This document shows, one piece after another, positions 1-9,115 of a stretch of DNA of 40,606 nt (positions are counted from its first letter, which is position 1; each line of letters starts with the position of its first letter). The stretch covers positions 1-40,606 of IMG/VR virus record IMGVR_UViG_3300020185_000107. The stretch is one strand, 5' to 3'. A program made the translations under genes and the position numbers. This DNA is from a virus. Under the pieces are notes generated by a model that saw only the letters and a program-made list of their open reading frames with translations, was not told the origin of the DNA and did not search any database.

Positions 1-3000
1 GTGTAGGTTTCTATTTTCGCAAATTCTGTTCCGACTAATAATTGATCATCACCGCCAAGAAAACTTTCAGTTCTCGTTACGGTTATAAAGTCGCCTATGA
101 ACGGAGTATCTTCTATGTACGATATGTTATCAATAAACGGAGTATCTTGAATGAATGGAATATTATCGATATATTCTTGGGTGTCGATTGTTGGTGTATT
201 TTGAATAAAAGGTACTGTCTCATTAGTGTTAGCAATGAAAGGGATTTGATCAGTGGTAACGGTATTTCGAATGAAAGGGGTATTCCTATCAAAGTTGGTA
301 TCCCCTATGAATGGAACATTTCCTATGAATCCACCAGGTATATCAATATTGTCTTGGAAGTTATTATTACCGATGTAATCTATAGTAGTGTTGTAATCGA
401 AGTTAAAAATAAAATTGGAAGTAAAGTTTATATTACCTAAAAAAGAGACGTTCTCGATGTAATCCTTCTCAAAAATGAAACTTAAAAACCCTTCTACATC
501 TCTAATATAATCACGATCAGTAATAAAATCACCGATATAATCCGGAGTTGTAATAGTATCTCTAATATAATCCGGAGTTGTAATAACGTCACCAATAAAT
601 GGTGGCGTTGTAATAACGTCACCAATAAATGGTGGAGTTGTAATAACGTCACCAATAAATGGTGGCGTTGTAATAATATCTTGAATATAATCCGGAGTTG
701 TAATAGTATCTCTAATATAATCCGGAGTTGTAATAGTATCTCTAATATAATCCGGAGTTGTAATAGTATCTCTAATATAATCCGGAGTTGTAATAGTATC
801 TCTAATATAATCCGGAGTTGTAATAACGTCACCAATAAATGGTGGCGTTGTAATAATATCTTGAATATAATCCGGAGTTGTAATAACGTCACCAATAAAT
901 GGTGGCGTTGTAATAACGTCACCGATAAATGGTGGAGTTGTAATAGTATCTCTAATATAATCCGGAGTTGTAATAGTATCTCTAATATAATCCGGAGTTG
1001 TAATAACGTCACCGATAAATGGTGGAGTTGTAATAGTATCTTTAATATAATCCGGAGTTGTAATAGTATCTTTAATATAATCCGGAGTTGTAATAACGTC
1101 ACCAATAAATGGTGGCGTTGTAATAACGTCACCTATAAATGGCGTATTGCGAATAAAGGGATTACGAACTTCTTGAATGTATTGCTGTTGAACGTTATCA
1201 ATAAAATCTGCTGTACCTTTCGTGTTGCCAATGTAGTCAATTTCTGTATTGATATTGTCAATGTAATCGATATTGTCAATATAATTACCAATGAAAGGTA
1301 TATTATCAATATAATTTACGTTCCGGATATAATCTACATTTTTAATATACGGCGTTGCAGTATTAACGTTATCGATGTAGTCAATGTTGTCTTGATAATT
1401 AATATTATCAATGTAGTCAATATTATCAGTAAACTCCGCAAGACCTTTCGTGTTGCCAATGTAGTCAATATTATCTTGATAGTTAATATTATCAACATAA
1501 TTTACGTTCCGGATATATGGCGGAGTTGTAATAACGTCACCAATGTAGTCAATATTATCTACATAATTGATATTATCAATATAATCTACGTTTCTAATAT
1601 ACGGCGTTTCAGTATTAACGTTATCGATGTAGTCAATGTTGTCTTGATAGTTAATATTATCAATATAATTTACATTTTTAATATACGGCGTTGCAGTATT
1701 AACGTTATCGATGTAGTTAATATTATCTTGATAGTTAACATTATCAATATAATCTACGTTTCTAATATATGGTGTAGTAGTATTAACGTTATCGATGAAG
1801 TTAATGTTGTCTTGATAGATAACATTATCAATATAATCTAGGTTGGCAATATACGGCGGAAACGTAATGGCATCACCAATGTAGTCAATATTATCAATAA
1901 AAGGTTGAAGACCCTTCACGTTATCGATGTAGTCAACGTTCTCTTGATAGTTAACATTATCAATATAATTTACGTTGTAGATATATGGCGTTGTAGTATT
2001 AACGTTATCGATGAAGTTAATATTATCTTGATAGTTAATATTATCAATATAATTTACATTTTTAATATACGGCGTTGCAGTATTAACGTTATCGATGAAG
2101 TTAATGTTGTCTTGATAGTTAATGTTGTCTTGATAGTTAACATTATCAATATAATTTACGTTCCGGATATACGGCGGAAACGTAATGGCATCACCAATGT
2201 AGTTAATATTATCTTGATAGTTAATGTTGTCTTGATAGTTAACATTATCAATATAATTTACGTTTCTAATATATCCTATATCGTCTTTCAACCCGCCGAT
2301 GAAGTTGATGTTGTCTTGAAAGTTGACATTATCAATAAAATTTACGTTGTAGATATAATTTACGTTGTAGATATACGGCGTTGAAGTAAGAACGTTATCG
2401 ATGTAGTTAATGTTGTCTTGATAGTTAACATTATCAATATAATTTACGTTGTAGATATAATCTAGGTTTTGGACATATGGCGGAGTTGTAATAACGTCAC
2501 CAATGTAGTTAATATTGTCTTGATAGTTAACATTATCAATATAATTTAGGTTTTGGACATATGGCGGAAACGTAATGGCATCACCAATGTAGTTAATATT
2601 ATCTTGATAGTTAACATTATCAATATAATTTAGGTTCCGGATATACGGCGGAGTAGTTGTGGTATTAGCAACATAAGAAATATCGTTAATATACGGCGTT
2701 GCAGTATTAATGTTATCGATGTAGTCAACGTTGTCTTGATAGTTAACATTATCAACATAATCTAGGTTTTGGACATATGGCGGAGTTGTAATAACGTCAC
2801 CAATGTAGTTAATGTTGTCTTGATAGTTAACATTATCAATATAATTTACGTTCCGGATATACGGCGGAAACGTAATGGCATCACCAATGTAGTTAATGTT
2901 GTCTTGATAGATAACATTATCAATATAATCTAGGTTTTGGACATATGGCGGAAACGTAATACCATCACCAATGTAGTTAATGTTGTCTTGATAGTTAACA

Positions 3001-6000
3001 TTATCAATATAATTTACGTTGTCAATATATGGCGTTGCAGTATTAACGTTATCGATGTAGTTAATGTTGTCTTGATAGATAACATTATCAATATAATCTA
3101 GGTTGGCAATATATGGTGTAGTACCTGTGGTATTACCAATAAAAGGAATATCATCTATAAAAGGAATATTATCAATAAAATCTAGGTTGGCAATATATGG
3201 CGGAAACGTAATGGCATCACCAATGTAGTTAATATTATCTTGATAGTTAATATTATCTTGATAGTTAACATTATCAATATAATCGGGTGTATTCGGAATA
3301 TCAGCTATAAACGGCGGGGTTGTAATAGTGTCACCTATGAAAGGAGTTTCAATTACTTGAGGCGTTATAACAGGAGTATTAGTAATAAAATTCCCGACAA
3401 AATCTATGTTTTGAATGAAATCTAAATTTTCTACGTAATTAGTTTCCGTATTGACATTATCAATGTAATCAGTTTCCGTATTGACATTATCAATGAACGG
3501 TGTTTCCGTGTTAATATTATCAATGAACGGTGTTGTCGTATTGACATTATCAATGTAATCAGTTTCCGTATTGACATTATCAATGAACGGTGTTTCCGTG
3601 TTAATATTATCAATGAACGGTGTTGTCGTATTGACATTATCAATATAATCAGTTACCGACTTGACATTATCAATGTAATCAGTTTCCGTATTGACATTAT
3701 CAATGAACGGTGTTTCCGTATTGACATTATCAATGTAATCAGTTTCCGTATTGACATTATCAATGAACGGTGTTTCCGTGTTAATATTATCAATGAACGG
3801 TGTTGTCGTATTGACATTATCAATGAACGGTGTTGTCGTATTGACATTATCAATGAACGGTGTTTCCGTGTTAATATTATCAATGAACGGTGTTGTCGTA
3901 TTGACATTATCAATGAACGGTGTTGTCGTATTGACATTATCAATGTAATCAGTTTCCGTATTGACATTATCAATATAATCAGTTGCCGACTTGACATTAT
4001 CAATGTAATCAGTTTCCGTATTGACATTATCAATGAACGGTGTTGTCGTATTGACATTATCAATGAACGGTTTTTCCGTGTTAACATTCTCTATGAACGG
4101 TGTTGTCGTAACTACGTTGTCTTGGTAATCGATATTTTGTATGAAGGGAACAACACCAGTAACATTCGCAATGAATTCGACGTTTTCAATATAGTCAACA
4201 TTTTGAATGAAAGGAACAACGTTATCACCAGTTATAATTGTATCGCCAATGAAATTTACATTATCAATAAAAGGTACTGATTTTATTACGTCTGTTACTT
4301 CGTTCCTAATAAAATCGCCAATAAAATCGGCAATAAAGGGTGTTATTATACTAATATTACTAATGAATTCAACGTTTTGGATAAACGGCGTTGTTACAAT
4401 GCCACCTTTAATAACGTCAACTTCCTCGTTGACTGCAGCCGGAGAATCTATTTCTGAAGTAACATCAACGTTTTCCAAGAAAGATTGAGGACTATCAATA
4501 ATAGTAATGATATCTTGTATAAAAACAGTATCTTTAATAAATTCTACATTATCAATATAATCCACATTTTCAATGTAAGGGACATTATCGATAAAAGGCA
4601 AAACATTATTGATATTCTCTATGAACGGTGCAGGTTGGTCACTCTCTGTGTTAACCGCAGCAGGTTGGTCAATAGTACCAGGCACTGCCGTCACATTGAT
4701 ATAAGAATCGATAGTGTCAGTCTCAATATTAATATTATCTACATAATTAATATTATCGATGAAATTTTCATTTCGTATAAATTCACCGATTACGTCATTT
4801 ATAATTATGGTGTCTTGAATAAATTCGCCAGCAACTTCAGGTAATACCGTGACAGTTGCCAATAATTTTGTCACTGCTTGAGATTGCGGAGTACGGTCGT
4901 CGTCAATAGTGCTAACGTCTATTTCGACGCTAAGACTTCCGGTTGCTGTTGGCGTAAAATAATATTCTACTTCATAAGTGCCGCCGGGAAGATATGCCCC
5001 TCGTTCCTCGGAGCGCCACGAAACGAGGCGTCCCCCGATTTCTGCACTTGCCCCTGGATTATTGAAGTTGTAAATAGAACCATTCGCTCGGGCCCCACCT
5101 AGATTCCAGTCAAAACCAATCAAGATATTGTTGAAAAGTTCTGCATCCAGTGAAACAACTAATTTCATTATGTCATTAACTCTAATGGTCGATTGCCAAC
5201 CAGTTGGACTACCATTCACAGGATTGAAAGTAATCCCAGTGGTATTTGCATCGACTAACAACGTCCCAAAGTCTTGCTCGGTTGAAGTCACTATGACAGG
5301 AGTTGTAGTATTAGTGTTTGAAATGAACGGTACTGATACCGGTGTGACCACTGGATAGTTTACTGTTCCCGGATTAGCAGGAGTCACAATAATATCATTA
5401 ATAAATGGCGCTGTGTTTTCTGTGTTAGAGATAAAAGTTACGTTGTCAATAAAAGGTTGAATCGTAATAATATCTTGAATAAAAGGTACAATATTATCAA
5501 TATTTTCAATAAACGCTGCTGGCGAATCTTCTTCTTTTAAAACGTCAATGTTATCAATATAAAACGGAAAATCGATAGTAGGTGTTTCTACATTCTGAGG
5601 AGAAGTTGCATTTGTATTAGATATGAATGGTACTATTTCATCAAAATTTCTAGTAAAAGTTACGTTGCCAATAAAAGGTTGAATCGTAATAATATCTTGG
5701 ATAAAAGGTGCAGTAGTATCCACATTTTCAATATAATCAGTGATAACAATATTCGGAGTTGAGATAAAAGTATCATCTGTAAAAACCACTTCTCTGTTGG
5801 GTTCACCCGCAAAATCCTCATTTCTGATAAAAGGAATATTAGCAGGTTGATCAATTGTAGTAGGATTTTCATTTGCTATATTAATGTTTTCAATAAAAGG
5901 AGTTATTACATCAATATTCGATATAAACGGTGTTATAACAATGTTAGGAGTTACCTGAACATACTGTCCTATAAAATTTATGTTTGAAATAAAAGGAACT

Positions 6001-8009
6001 AACGTTACGATTGCAGTAAGAAAATCTACGTTCTCTAAAAACGGAGTTTGGATAACAGTTTTAGTATCTTCAACGAAATCACCAGTGAAGTTAATATTCT
6101 GTTGATAGTTAACATTATCTACATAATTGATATTATCAATAAAGTTTAAATTTCTTACGAATACCTCAGATTGTTTAACATTAGAAATATAATTAATATT
6201 GTCTATAAAAGGAAGATTTTCAATATAATCAACATCGCTAATAAAAACCTGATCATCAATGAAATCAACATTATCGATAAAATCGCCAATAAAATCAAGA
6301 GTACGAATAAATTCTATGTTGTCAATGTAATCGATATTGTCTATAAAGTCTATGTTGTCAATAAAATCTACATTGCTTATGTAATCAATGTTATCAATAA
6401 AATCGAAAGTATAATTAGAAGTATACTCAGTAATAAATGATTCTAAATCACTAGAATATGAAATATCGTTTCGAGTGTCTAATGCAATTCCTCTTGCAAC
6501 CCATACACCGCTATCTGTTGGCGCACCCTGCACAGACGATCTAAGTTGATAGGTTCCTATTCCAGTACTTTTGATAACTTCTTTTGCACGTTCACCGAGG
6601 GTCGTAGATAATACGTTTTCACTACCCTCCTTTATTCCAGCAAAGATACCTTGGTTACCACCATCTCTTTCAACGGTCATCGCTTTTACGGGAGTCGGAA
6701 CCGTTCCGGTTACACGAACCCAAATTGAATACGCTACATTCGCTCCGTCTGATCGAGTGTCAGAAAAAACGTTAGAAAGATACTCCGACCAATCAGATCC
6801 TGGCGATGATGATGCCAATCTGAATACACCTGGGTATTCGTTATGCATGATAGTCTTAACTAGACGCTCAACCATAACGTCTAGTTCAGAATCTGACATT
6901 TCTTTCAAACCGGGTGGAGATTGTGTTTTATCCCACTGTAAGATACCACGCCAATTCGTTTGGTTTCTTTGCGATGCTACGGAAGTCAAATTTTGATAAA
7001 GATTTGTCTGATTAGAAACCAGAGTTAATCCGCCAGTATTAGCAGAAATACCAGTAAAAGTTAAAGTGTCTCGGTCTCCGCTAGTAAGTTCATCAAACCT
7101 TAAAGTTGATTGCCCTGTGCCAGTGACAATAACGGTTCCTCTTAAAGCATAGGGTTGCGGAAACGGTATACGATTGAACGACCAACTCGATGAATTCGTG
7201 GATGCCCCTTGGTTGAAAAAAACACTTTCATTACCTGAAACATAAACATTAATTACGGTATCAATAGGAACCGAACCTAAATTAATGTTGGCAGGTGTGT
7301 CAGTATCTAAAAATACATCGGTAGTCGATCCTTCCCCATTACCCACTGTGATAGTCGGTAAAGCAAAGGATTGGAATTCATACTCTGAACCTAATGATGT
7401 CTGATCGTTTATGGTAGACACCAGTAACGATATATTCAATTGCCCTTCTGCTTGTGCGATAAACTCCCAGTCTGTATATCGAACACTAGTTGCATCAACA
7501 TTAAACCATTGTACTGATCCACCGATGCTTGCATCGGACTGTGGGTTACTTTCAGTAGCATAAACTGTTGCGCCTACTGATTGAGTTCCGTCTAAAGACC
7601 ATACTACCTGAGATAGAACGTTTTCATAACTCTTTCCAGCAGCAACAGTCGATTCAATAACTGTTCTAAATTGTAATTTATCACCAACATTAATATTGGT
7701 AGGAATATTAGAAAGAGGTGAAGCTTCCCAATTAACTGTATGAGATTCGTCTGACAATAATTGAATAAAATTATCAGCGGATCCGCAATCATAAGTTCTG
7801 GTGTTAATCTCGTTACCGGTACCATCATAGGCGGTATCGACATATGCTCCGATTAATGTTTTGGTAGAATCTAATGTTAATGCGGAAGCGTCACTACTAG
7901 AAATAGCGCCCAAATGAATGCCAGCACGATACGCAAGATAATCCTCTTCTGTAAGAGTTAACTCGCGTAATGCTCCGTTGCCTATACTTTTTAGAGGTCG
8001 TGATGCCAT
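1..8009 (-). CDS. Giant repetitive tail-fibre-like virion protein (3' end outside window)
   Basis: The frame beginning at ATG 8009 is open to the left edge, at least 2669 codons, and no in-frame stop was found when it was read through. Residues 1 to about 525 are non-repetitive; the segment GTYQLRSS near its end resembles motifs in structural proteins of marine T4-like phages (recollection, not a search). From about residue 530 the chain is mainly repeats of [NPD][YF]I-x-[ND][VIT] in units of 6 or 10 residues, interrupted by a non-repeat domain at about residues 903-1056 (DNA 4840-5300). The last visible stretch after position 85 is again unique. It is the last gene seen in the baseplate operon, where T4 phages place fibre and pin genes, so a long fibre or adhesin is the likeliest role. 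The fold and receptor are unknown. No clear Shine-Dalgarno precedes the ATG; a late promoter lies at 8040-8047. Confidence 0.85.
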   Translation of the reverse strand, partial: MASRPLKSIGNGALRELTLTEEDYLAYRAGIHLGAISSSDASALTLDSTKTLIGAYVDTAYDGTGNEINTRTYDCGSADNFIQLLSDESHTVNWEASPLSNIPTNINVGDKLQFRTVIESTVAAGKSYENVLSQVVWSLDGTQSVGATVYATESNPQSDASIGGSVQWFNVDATSVRYTDWEFIAQAEGQLNISLLVSTINDQTSLGSEYEFQSFALPTITVGNGEGSTTDVFLDTDTPANINLGSVPIDTVINVYVSGNESVFFNQGASTNSSSWSFNRIPFPQPYALRGTVIVTGTGQSTLRFDELTSGDRDTLTFTGISANTGGLTLVSNQTNLYQNLTSVASQRNQTNWRGILQWDKTQSPPGLKEMSDSELDVMVERLVKTIMHNEYPGVFRLASSSPGSDWSEYLSNVFSDTRSDGANVAYSIWVRVTGTVPTPVKAMTVERDGGNQGIFAGIKEGSENVLSTTLGERAKEVIKSTGIGTYQLRSSVQGAPTDSGVWVARGIALDTRNDISYSSDLESFITEYTSNYTFDFIDNIDYISNVDFIDNIDFIDNIDYIDNIEFIRTLDFIGDFIDNVDFIDDQVFISDVDYIENLPFIDNINYISNVKQSEVFVRNLNFIDNINYVDNVNYQQNINFTGDFVEDTKTVIQTPFLENVDFLTAIVTLVPFISNINFIGQYVQVTPNIVITPFISNIDVITPFIENINIANENPTTIDQPANIPFIRNEDFAGEPNREVVFTDDTFISTPNIVITDYIENVDTTAPFIQDIITIQPFIGNVTFTRNFDEIVPFISNTNATSPQNVETPTIDFPFYIDNIDVLKEEDSPAAFIENIDNIVPFIQDIITIQPFIDNVTFISNTENTAPFINDIIVTPANPGTVNYPVVTPVSVPFISNTNTTTPVIVTSTEQDFGTLLVDANTTGITFNPVNGSPTGWQSTIRVNDIMKLVVSLDAELFNNILIGFDWNLGGARANGSIYNFNNPGASAEIGGRLVSWRSEERGAYLPGGTYEVEYYFTPTATGSLSVEIDVSTIDDDRTPQSQAVTKLLATVTVLPEVAGEFIQDTIIINDVIGEFIRNENFIDNINYVDNINIETDTIDSYINVTAVPGTIDQPAAVNTESDQPAPFIENINNVLPFIDNVPYIENVDYIDNVEFIKDTVFIQDIITIIDSPQSFLENVDVTSEIDSPAAVNEEVDVIKGGIVTTPFIQNVEFISNISIITPFIADFIGDFIRNEVTDVIKSVPFIDNVNFIGDTIITGDNVVPFIQNVDYIENVEFIANVTGVVPFIQNIDYQDNVVTTTPFIENVNTEKPFIDNVNTTTPFIDNVNTETDYIDNVKSATDYIDNVNTETDYIDNVNTTTPFIDNVNTTTPFIDNINTETPFIDNVNTTTPFIDNVNTTTPFIDNINTETPFIDNVNTETDYIDNVNTETPFIDNVNTETDYIDNVKSVTDYIDNVNTTTPFIDNINTETPFIDNVNTETDYIDNVNTTTPFIDNINTETPFIDNVNTETDYIDNVNTETNYVENLDFIQNIDFVGNFITNTPVITPQVIETPFIGDTITTPPFIADIPNTPDYIDNVNYQDNINYQDNINYIGDAITFPPYIANLDFIDNIPFIDDIPFIGNTTGTTPYIANLDYIDNVIYQDNINYIDNVNTATPYIDNVNYIDNVNYQDNINYIGDGITFPPYVQNLDYIDNVIYQDNINYIGDAITFPPYIRNVNYIDNVNYQDNINYIGDVITTPPYVQNLDYVDNVNYQDNVDYIDNINTATPYINDISYVANTTTTPPYIRNLNYIDNVNYQDNINYIGDAITFPPYVQNLNYIDNVNYQDNINYIGDVITTPPYVQNLDYIYNVNYIDNVNYQDNINYIDNVLTSTPYIYNVNYIYNVNFIDNVNFQDNINFIGGLKDDIGYIRNVNYIDNVNYQDNINYQDNINYIGDAITFPPYIRNVNYIDNVNYQDNINYQDNINFIDNVNTATPYIKNVNYIDNINYQDNINFIDNVNTTTPYIYNVNYIDNVNYQENVDYIDNVKGLQPFIDNIDYIGDAITFPPYIANLDYIDNVIYQDNINFIDNVNTTTPYIRNVDYIDNVNYQDNINYIDNVNTATPYIKNVNYIDNINYQDNIDYIDNVNTETPYIRNVDYIDNINYVDNIDYIGDVITTPPYIRNVNYVDNINYQDNIDYIGNTKGLAEFTDNIDYIDNINYQDNIDYIDNVNTATPYIKNVDYIRNVNYIDNIPFIGNYIDNIDYIDNINTEIDYIGNTKGTADFIDNVQQQYIQEVRNPFIRNTPFIGDVITTPPFIGDVITTPDYIKDTITTPDYIKDTITTPPFIGDVITTPDYIRDTITTPDYIRDTITTPPFIGDVITTPPFIGDVITTPDYIQDIITTPPFIGDVITTPDYIRDTITTPDYIRDTITTPDYIRDTITTPDYIRDTITTPDYIQDIITTPPFIGDVITTPPFIGDVITTPPFIGDVITTPDYIRDTITTPDYIGDFITDRDYIRDVEGFLSFIFEKDYIENVSFLGNINFTSNFIFNFDYNTTIDYIGNNNFQDNIDIPGGFIGNVPFIGDTNFDRNTPFIRNTVTTDQIPFIANTNETVPFIQNTPTIDTQEYIDNIPFIQDTPFIDNISYIEDTPFIGDFITVTRTESFLGGDDQLLVGTEFAKIETY
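541..1140 (-). repeat. 20 tandem 30-bp units coding a decapeptide repeat
   Basis: Exactly 600 bp divide into 20 units of 30 bp inside the giant gene. On the minus strand they encode two alternating kinds of decapeptide, PDYIRDTITT (with K or Q variants at the R) and PPFIGDVITT. Many differences between units are silent: the Thr codon switches among ACA, ACG and ACT, and the Ile before Gly-Asp is ATT, ATC or ATA. This points to selection on the peptide as well as recent duplication. There are no spacers, so this is not a CRISPR array. Confidence 0.9.
1370..3290 (-). repeat. Hexapeptide-based higher-order repeat (84-bp supercycle)
   Basis: This part of the giant gene is built from six-residue units of the type NYIDNV, NYQDNI and PYIRNV, mixed with ten-residue units that add four residues (ITFP, NTAT or similar). 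Several copies share a 28-residue period made of 6+10+6+6 residues; for example the same DNA phrase starts at 2520 and again at 2604, 84 bp apart. Variants insert or drop a single hexapeptide while keeping the frame. Confidence 0.85.
3451..4110 (-). repeat. 22 tandem 30-bp units coding a second decapeptide family
   Basis: The 660 bp divide into 22 units of 30 bp. The encoded decapeptides follow DNVNTTTPFI, with the variants DNINTETPFI, DNVNTETDYI and DNVKSATDYI. Neighbouring units are often identical. The unit length matches the 541-1140 array, but the spacer sequence differs (NTTT or NTET instead of ITT). Confidence 0.9.
4111..6420 (-). repeat. Degenerate copies of the [YF]I-x-[ND][VIT] repeat
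   Basis: On both sides of the non-repeat domain at 4840-5300 the giant gene carries older, diverged copies of the same core, such as PFIDNV, DYIENV, EFIRNE and PFIQDI. Spacing varies between about 6 and 12 residues, and proline- or aspartate-containing linkers occur. The segment nearest the N-terminus (about 6200-6420) returns to strict hexapeptides such as DFIDNI and DYISNV. Confidence 0.75.
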
Positions 8010-8029
8010 TTACAGATAAATCAAAATAC

Positions 8030-8056
8030 AGTATTCCTTTATTTATAAGGAATACT
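8030..8056. repeat. 10-bp inverted repeat enclosing a late promoter
   Basis: AGTATTCCTT at 8030-8039 and AAGGAATACT at 8047-8056 are perfect reverse complements separated by 7 nt. Nearly all of the TATAAATA late promoter octamer forms the loop. The element fills the space between the stop of the GNAT-like gene (8056) and the start of the giant gene (8009). It could terminate read-through transcripts or fold their leader, but no strong U-tract follows. Confidence 0.75.
8040..8047 (-). promoter_or_regulatory. T4-type late promoter TATAAATA for the giant gene
   Basis: The minus strand reads TATAAATA, a perfect match to the T4 late -10 octamer recognised by gp55-type sigma factors with gp33. Initiation about 6 nt downstream would give a leader of roughly 25 nt before ATG 8009. 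Confidence 0.7.
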
Positions 8057-9114
8057 CAAAAGAACTTTGAGTCTACCCATTCGATGTTATTGGTTTCGGT
8101 TAAAATTAATTTTTTTATACTTCTTTGCTCTGAGGTATTCGGTTTCCATGCAACTAAACCGTCACTATTTTTACCAATTTCTGTCGGGTTTGTCCAGTTA
8201 GCGAAGTACCCACGTATCGCCATAGCAGCATATGCCGCCTCTTCACCCACTGCGTCAATAATATTTTGACGATGAATAACACGTTCATGTTCTTTGAAAG
8301 CACGAATACCTGCCCATTCAATTGCTGCTCCGCCTCGTTTTTTGAGATCCTGTTGGTTAAGACGAACAGGATAATAGTACTCAGAAGTTGCTGATACAAT
8401 TGGATCTCCGCCGAACGCATGCTTAATATCACTTTGAGTTCCCTGCTGTAACGTCTTTTTTATCGCATCAACAGCGGTTATCGCAGCGGCCGCTGGATTT
8501 GCCAAATCCGTGGCATGATACTTATTACGAGACATTTTTACAGGGCGGTTTTCTAAATCCCAATTATGTTTCATAGTTAATGACGAATGTATTTTAAAAG
8601 CAGGAAAGGTATTAGTCATTACGGAATGTAAGATATGTCTGAGAAAAATCATACGTTTATCTCCACGATGATCTGGATGGAGACCGGCAACATCAGTTTT
8701 CCCTACCCATTTATTCATCGCATCCAGTGGCATTCCGTAATTAGCATGAGTACCCTTTTCCATTCTAATATACTTATTAGAAAAGAAACCTACATCTTGA
8801 CCAGTTTCTAAATCCGTAAAAATCATGCAAGGACGAAACATGTTATACCCTGCCCTAGCAATAACAATGTCATCGTGGTTTCTATGTTTTGCATGCATAG
8901 CTGCATTATCAATTACTTCTTCTGGGAAAAAATCTTGGTTCAACCAAAGAAAAAACTCGGAATTCATTATTAAATTCTCAGCAGAAGCAAGAGTGAATTC
9001 TGGTTCGACTGTTGTATCGTTTGGATCTGGTGCTATTGTTTCCGCAATAAACGATAAATCTTCCGCACGAGCAAACCGCCAAGAATATAATGATCCCGCG
9101 TTATATTTAACCAT
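8056..9114 (-). CDS. GNAT-like acetyltransferase-fold protein in the tail operon
   Basis: A 352-residue protein. Residues 141-165 look like motif A of the GNAT N-acetyltransferase fold: a hydrophobic strand (DVAGL), then HPDHRGDKR in place of the usual P-x-x-R-G-x-G acetyl-CoA loop, then a hydrophobic helix. The second glycine of that loop is replaced, so cofactor binding is uncertain. The start directly follows the 79-residue gene, and the stop lies within the hairpin upstream of the giant gene. A fibre-modifying or fibre-assembly role is only inferred from position. It could instead be a structural protein with chance similarity. Confidence 0.5.
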   Translation of the reverse strand: MVKYNAGSLYSWRFARAEDLSFIAETIAPDPNDTTVEPEFTLASAENLIMNSEFFLWLNQDFFPEEVIDNAAMHAKHRNHDDIVIARAGYNMFRPCMIFTDLETGQDVGFFSNKYIRMEKGTHANYGMPLDAMNKWVGKTDVAGLHPDHRGDKRMIFLRHILHSVMTNTFPAFKIHSSLTMKHNWDLENRPVKMSRNKYHATDLANPAAAAITAVDAIKKTLQQGTQSDIKHAFGGDPIVSATSEYYYPVRLNQQDLKKRGGAAIEWAGIRAFKEHERVIHRQNIIDAVGEEAAYAAMAIRGYFANWTNPTEIGKNSDGLVAWKPNTSEQRSIKKLILTETNNIEWVDSKFF

Positions 9115-9115
9115 G

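Noticed and set aside
541-1140. CRISPR-like array of 30-bp repeats
   Set aside because: Units are directly adjacent with no unique spacers and encode a continuous decapeptide repeat; the same holds for 3451-4110.
1-5400. Several long open frames on both strands within the repeat region (for example 681-1841 plus, 494-1132 minus, 3653-4087 minus)
   Set aside because: They are shadows produced by in-phase 30-bp and 6-codon repeats; only the frame entering from ATG 8009 joins unique N-terminal sequence, all repeat blocks and unique sequence at the left edge.
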